This document shows positions 63,145 to 64,000 of a DNA stretch of 64,000 bases, one piece after another (positions within the stretch are counted from its first letter, which is position 1; every line of letters starts with the position of its first letter). The notes below the pieces were generated by a model. The model did not search any database and was not told the origin of the DNA. It saw only the letters and a list, made by a program, of their open reading frames with translations. The stretch comes from Mycobacterium sp. PS03-16. Lineage in GTDB: Bacteria; Actinomycetota; Actinomycetes; Mycobacteriales; Mycobacteriaceae. A program made the translations under genes and the position numbers. The stretch covers positions 62,001 to 126,000 of the forward strand of contig NZ_SPQO01000006.1 in assembly GCF_004570325.1 (NCBI RefSeq). The letters are read 5' to 3'.

Positions 63145-63792
63145 GTGCGTGACGAACTGGTGTGGATCGACTGCGAGATGACCGGGCTGGACCTCAAATC
63201 AGACCGGCTCATCGAGATCGCCGTCCTGGTCACCGACGCCGACCTCAACATCCTCGGCGACGGCCTCGACGTGGTGATCCACGCGCCCGAGGAGTCGCTG
63301 CGCGGCATGATCCCCGTGGTCACCGACATGCACACCCGCTCGGGTTTGATCGAGGAGGTGCGCACGTCCACGGTGGACCTGCCCACCGCCGAGGAGATGG
63401 TGCTCGACTACATCCGCGGGCACGTCAAGCAGGCGAAGACGGCGCCGCTGGCCGGCAACTCGATCGCCACCGACCGCGGCTTCATCGCCCGGGACATGCC
63501 CAAACTCGACGACTACCTGCACTACCGGATGATCGACGTGAGCTCGATCAAGGAGCTGTGTCGGCGCTGGTTCCCGCGGATCTACTTCGGCCAGCCCGAG
63601 AAGGGCCTGGCGCACCGCGCGCTGGCCGACATCCACGAGTCGATCCGCGAGCTGAAGTACTACCGGCGTACCGCGTTCGTCGCTCCACCCGGACCCTCGA
63701 CCAGCGATATCGCCGCAATCGCCGCCGAGCTGGGGCCCCCGAACGGCGACGCGACCGGAACCGATTCGGCTCCGGGGCCCTCGACCGGTTAG
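63145..63792 (+). CDS. orn: Oligoribonuclease
   Basis: 215 residues from GTG at 63145, with GTGGAG upstream. DEDDh exonuclease: [11 protein letters not shown] (D, E), ETs of [15 protein letters not shown] (D) and [14 protein letters not shown] (H, D). It degrades 2-5-nt RNAs and linear pGpG to mononucleotides. A Pro/Gly-rich tail follows the catalytic domain. Ortholog of Rv2511, directly before tRNA-His as in other mycobacteria. Confidence 0.95.
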   Translation: MRDELVWIDCEMTGLDLKSDRLIEIAVLVTDADLNILGDGLDVVIHAPEESLRGMIPVVTDMHTRSGLIEEVRTSTVDLPTAEEMVLDYIRGHVKQAKTAPLAGNSIATDRGFIARDMPKLDDYLHYRMIDVSSIKELCRRWFPRIYFGQPEKGLAHRALADIHESIRELKYYRRTAFVAPPGPSTSDIAAIAAELGPPNGDATGTDSAPGPSTG

Positions 63793-63831
63793 TATCGACG
63801 ACGCCGCAGTGCCCAACGGCAGAGCGGCGAT

Positions 63832-63905
63832 GGTGGCTGTAGTTCAGTTGGTAGAGCACCAGGTTGTGATCCTGGCTGTCGCGGGTTCGAGTCCCGTCAG
63901 CCACC
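63832..63905 (+). tRNA. tRNA-His (anticodon GTG)
   Basis: Cloverleaf with acceptor GTGGCTG/CAGCCAC, the extra encoded G at -1 (63832) facing C73 as required for histidine identity, anticodon loop TTGTGAT giving GTG, and T arm GCGGG-TTCGAGT-CCCGT. CCA is not encoded. A terminator hairpin follows 8 bases later. Confidence 0.97.
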
Positions 63906-63912
63906 CCGAACG

Positions 63913-63946
63913 GAAACGGGCCCCGGCGAAAGCCGAGGCCCGTTTC
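63913..63946 (+). terminator. Rho-independent-like terminator after tRNA-His
   Basis: Arms GAAACGGGCC and GGCCCGTTTC plus inner CGGC/GCCG pair around a GAAA tetraloop, with one C-A mismatch; TGTT follows. Strong stem placed just after the tRNA. Confidence 0.75.
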
Positions 63947-63961
63947 TGTTAGTCCGGTCGC

Positions 63962-64000
63962 TCACACGTTGGCGTTGCCGGCCTTCCACTGCTCCCAGGG
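63962..64000 (-). CDS. ldtB: C-terminal end of an L,D-transpeptidase gene (LdtB/LdtMt2-like), cut by window
   Basis: Only 12 codons and the stop are inside the window: PWEQWKAGNANV. This matches from memory the C-terminus of mycobacterial LdtMt2 (PWDQWRAGNAKA), and ldtB (Rv2518c) is the next conserved gene after orn and tRNA-His once M. tuberculosis-specific genes are removed. The enzyme would cross-link peptidoglycan 3-3 in the envelope. Too short for certainty. Confidence 0.55.
   Translation of the reverse strand, partial: PWEQWKAGNANV

Overview
The window is high-GC actinobacterial DNA and reads as a fast-growing Mycobacterium (Mycolicibacterium) chromosome. The identification rests on gene content and order. 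From about 8 kb to the right edge the genes follow the M. tuberculosis Rv2464c-Rv2518c order (nei, rpiB, Rv2466c, pepN, glbO, aglA, gdh, ettA, ssbB, plsB2, plsC, Rv2484c, echA14, bkdCBA, citE, fadE19, accA1, accD1, bkaR, Rv2507, Rv2508c, cmrA, Rv2510c, orn, ldtB end). Gene equivalences are from memory of these families; no search was run.

Left edge (1-6.3 kb): part of a surface-polysaccharide locus. A minus-strand overlapping operon encodes a Wzz/BY-kinase-like chain-length protein, a GT4 glycosyltransferase and a Wzx-like flippase (cut by the window). Divergent from it is a secreted BcsB-like protein, followed by a DUF1542-type membrane protein. Next come a CPA1 Na+/H+ antiporter, nei and rpiB.

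9.3-15.6 kb is an accessory block relative to the M. tuberculosis order. It holds a membrane-anchored YedY/sulfite-oxidase-like molybdoenzyme, a tightly overlapping three-gene nucleobase cassette (NCS1 permease, FCY1-like cytosine deaminase, IPNS/thymine-hydroxylase-like non-haem iron oxygenase) and a FadD15-like acyl-CoA synthetase. The cassette looks like a bacterial counterpart of fungal pyrimidine salvage and is the best candidate for an undescribed system here.

15.6-39.2 kb is the conserved core: the Rv2466c mycothiol-dependent reductase with a SigH-type promoter, pepN, two HNH proteins, two small proteins that match accessory subunits of the mycobacterial aa3 oxidase supercomplex, the globin GlbO with an alpha-glucosidase, NAD-glutamate dehydrogenase, EttA, a second SSB, a CopD-CtaG fusion, and an overlapping plsB2-plsC-WS/DGAT operon for glycerolipid and triacylglycerol synthesis.

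39.3-45.1 kb is a second accessory module beside a tRNA-Arg(TCT): a GntR/FCD regulator whose reading frame ends inside the antisense of the tRNA, divergent from an iron-type alcohol dehydrogenase, a Baeyer-Villiger monooxygenase, a glutamine-synthetase-like ligase and a methyltransferase. It looks like a catabolic operon for an unidentified alcohol, ketone or amine.

45.1-56 kb is the branched-chain amino acid (leucine) catabolic operon: BCKDH E1/E2 subunits, acyl-CoA dehydrogenase, methylcrotonyl-CoA carboxylase and a CitE-type lyase. It is divergent from a TetR repressor (bkaR), with two palindromic operator candidates between them. The right end has a peptidase operon with small membrane proteins, an MFS transporter, the mycolate reductase cmrA, a frameshifted HerA-like ATPase gene, orn, tRNA-His with a terminator, and the last codons of an L,D-transpeptidase gene. 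No intergenic stretch exceeds 300 bases, and I saw no CRISPR array, insertion sequence or rRNA.
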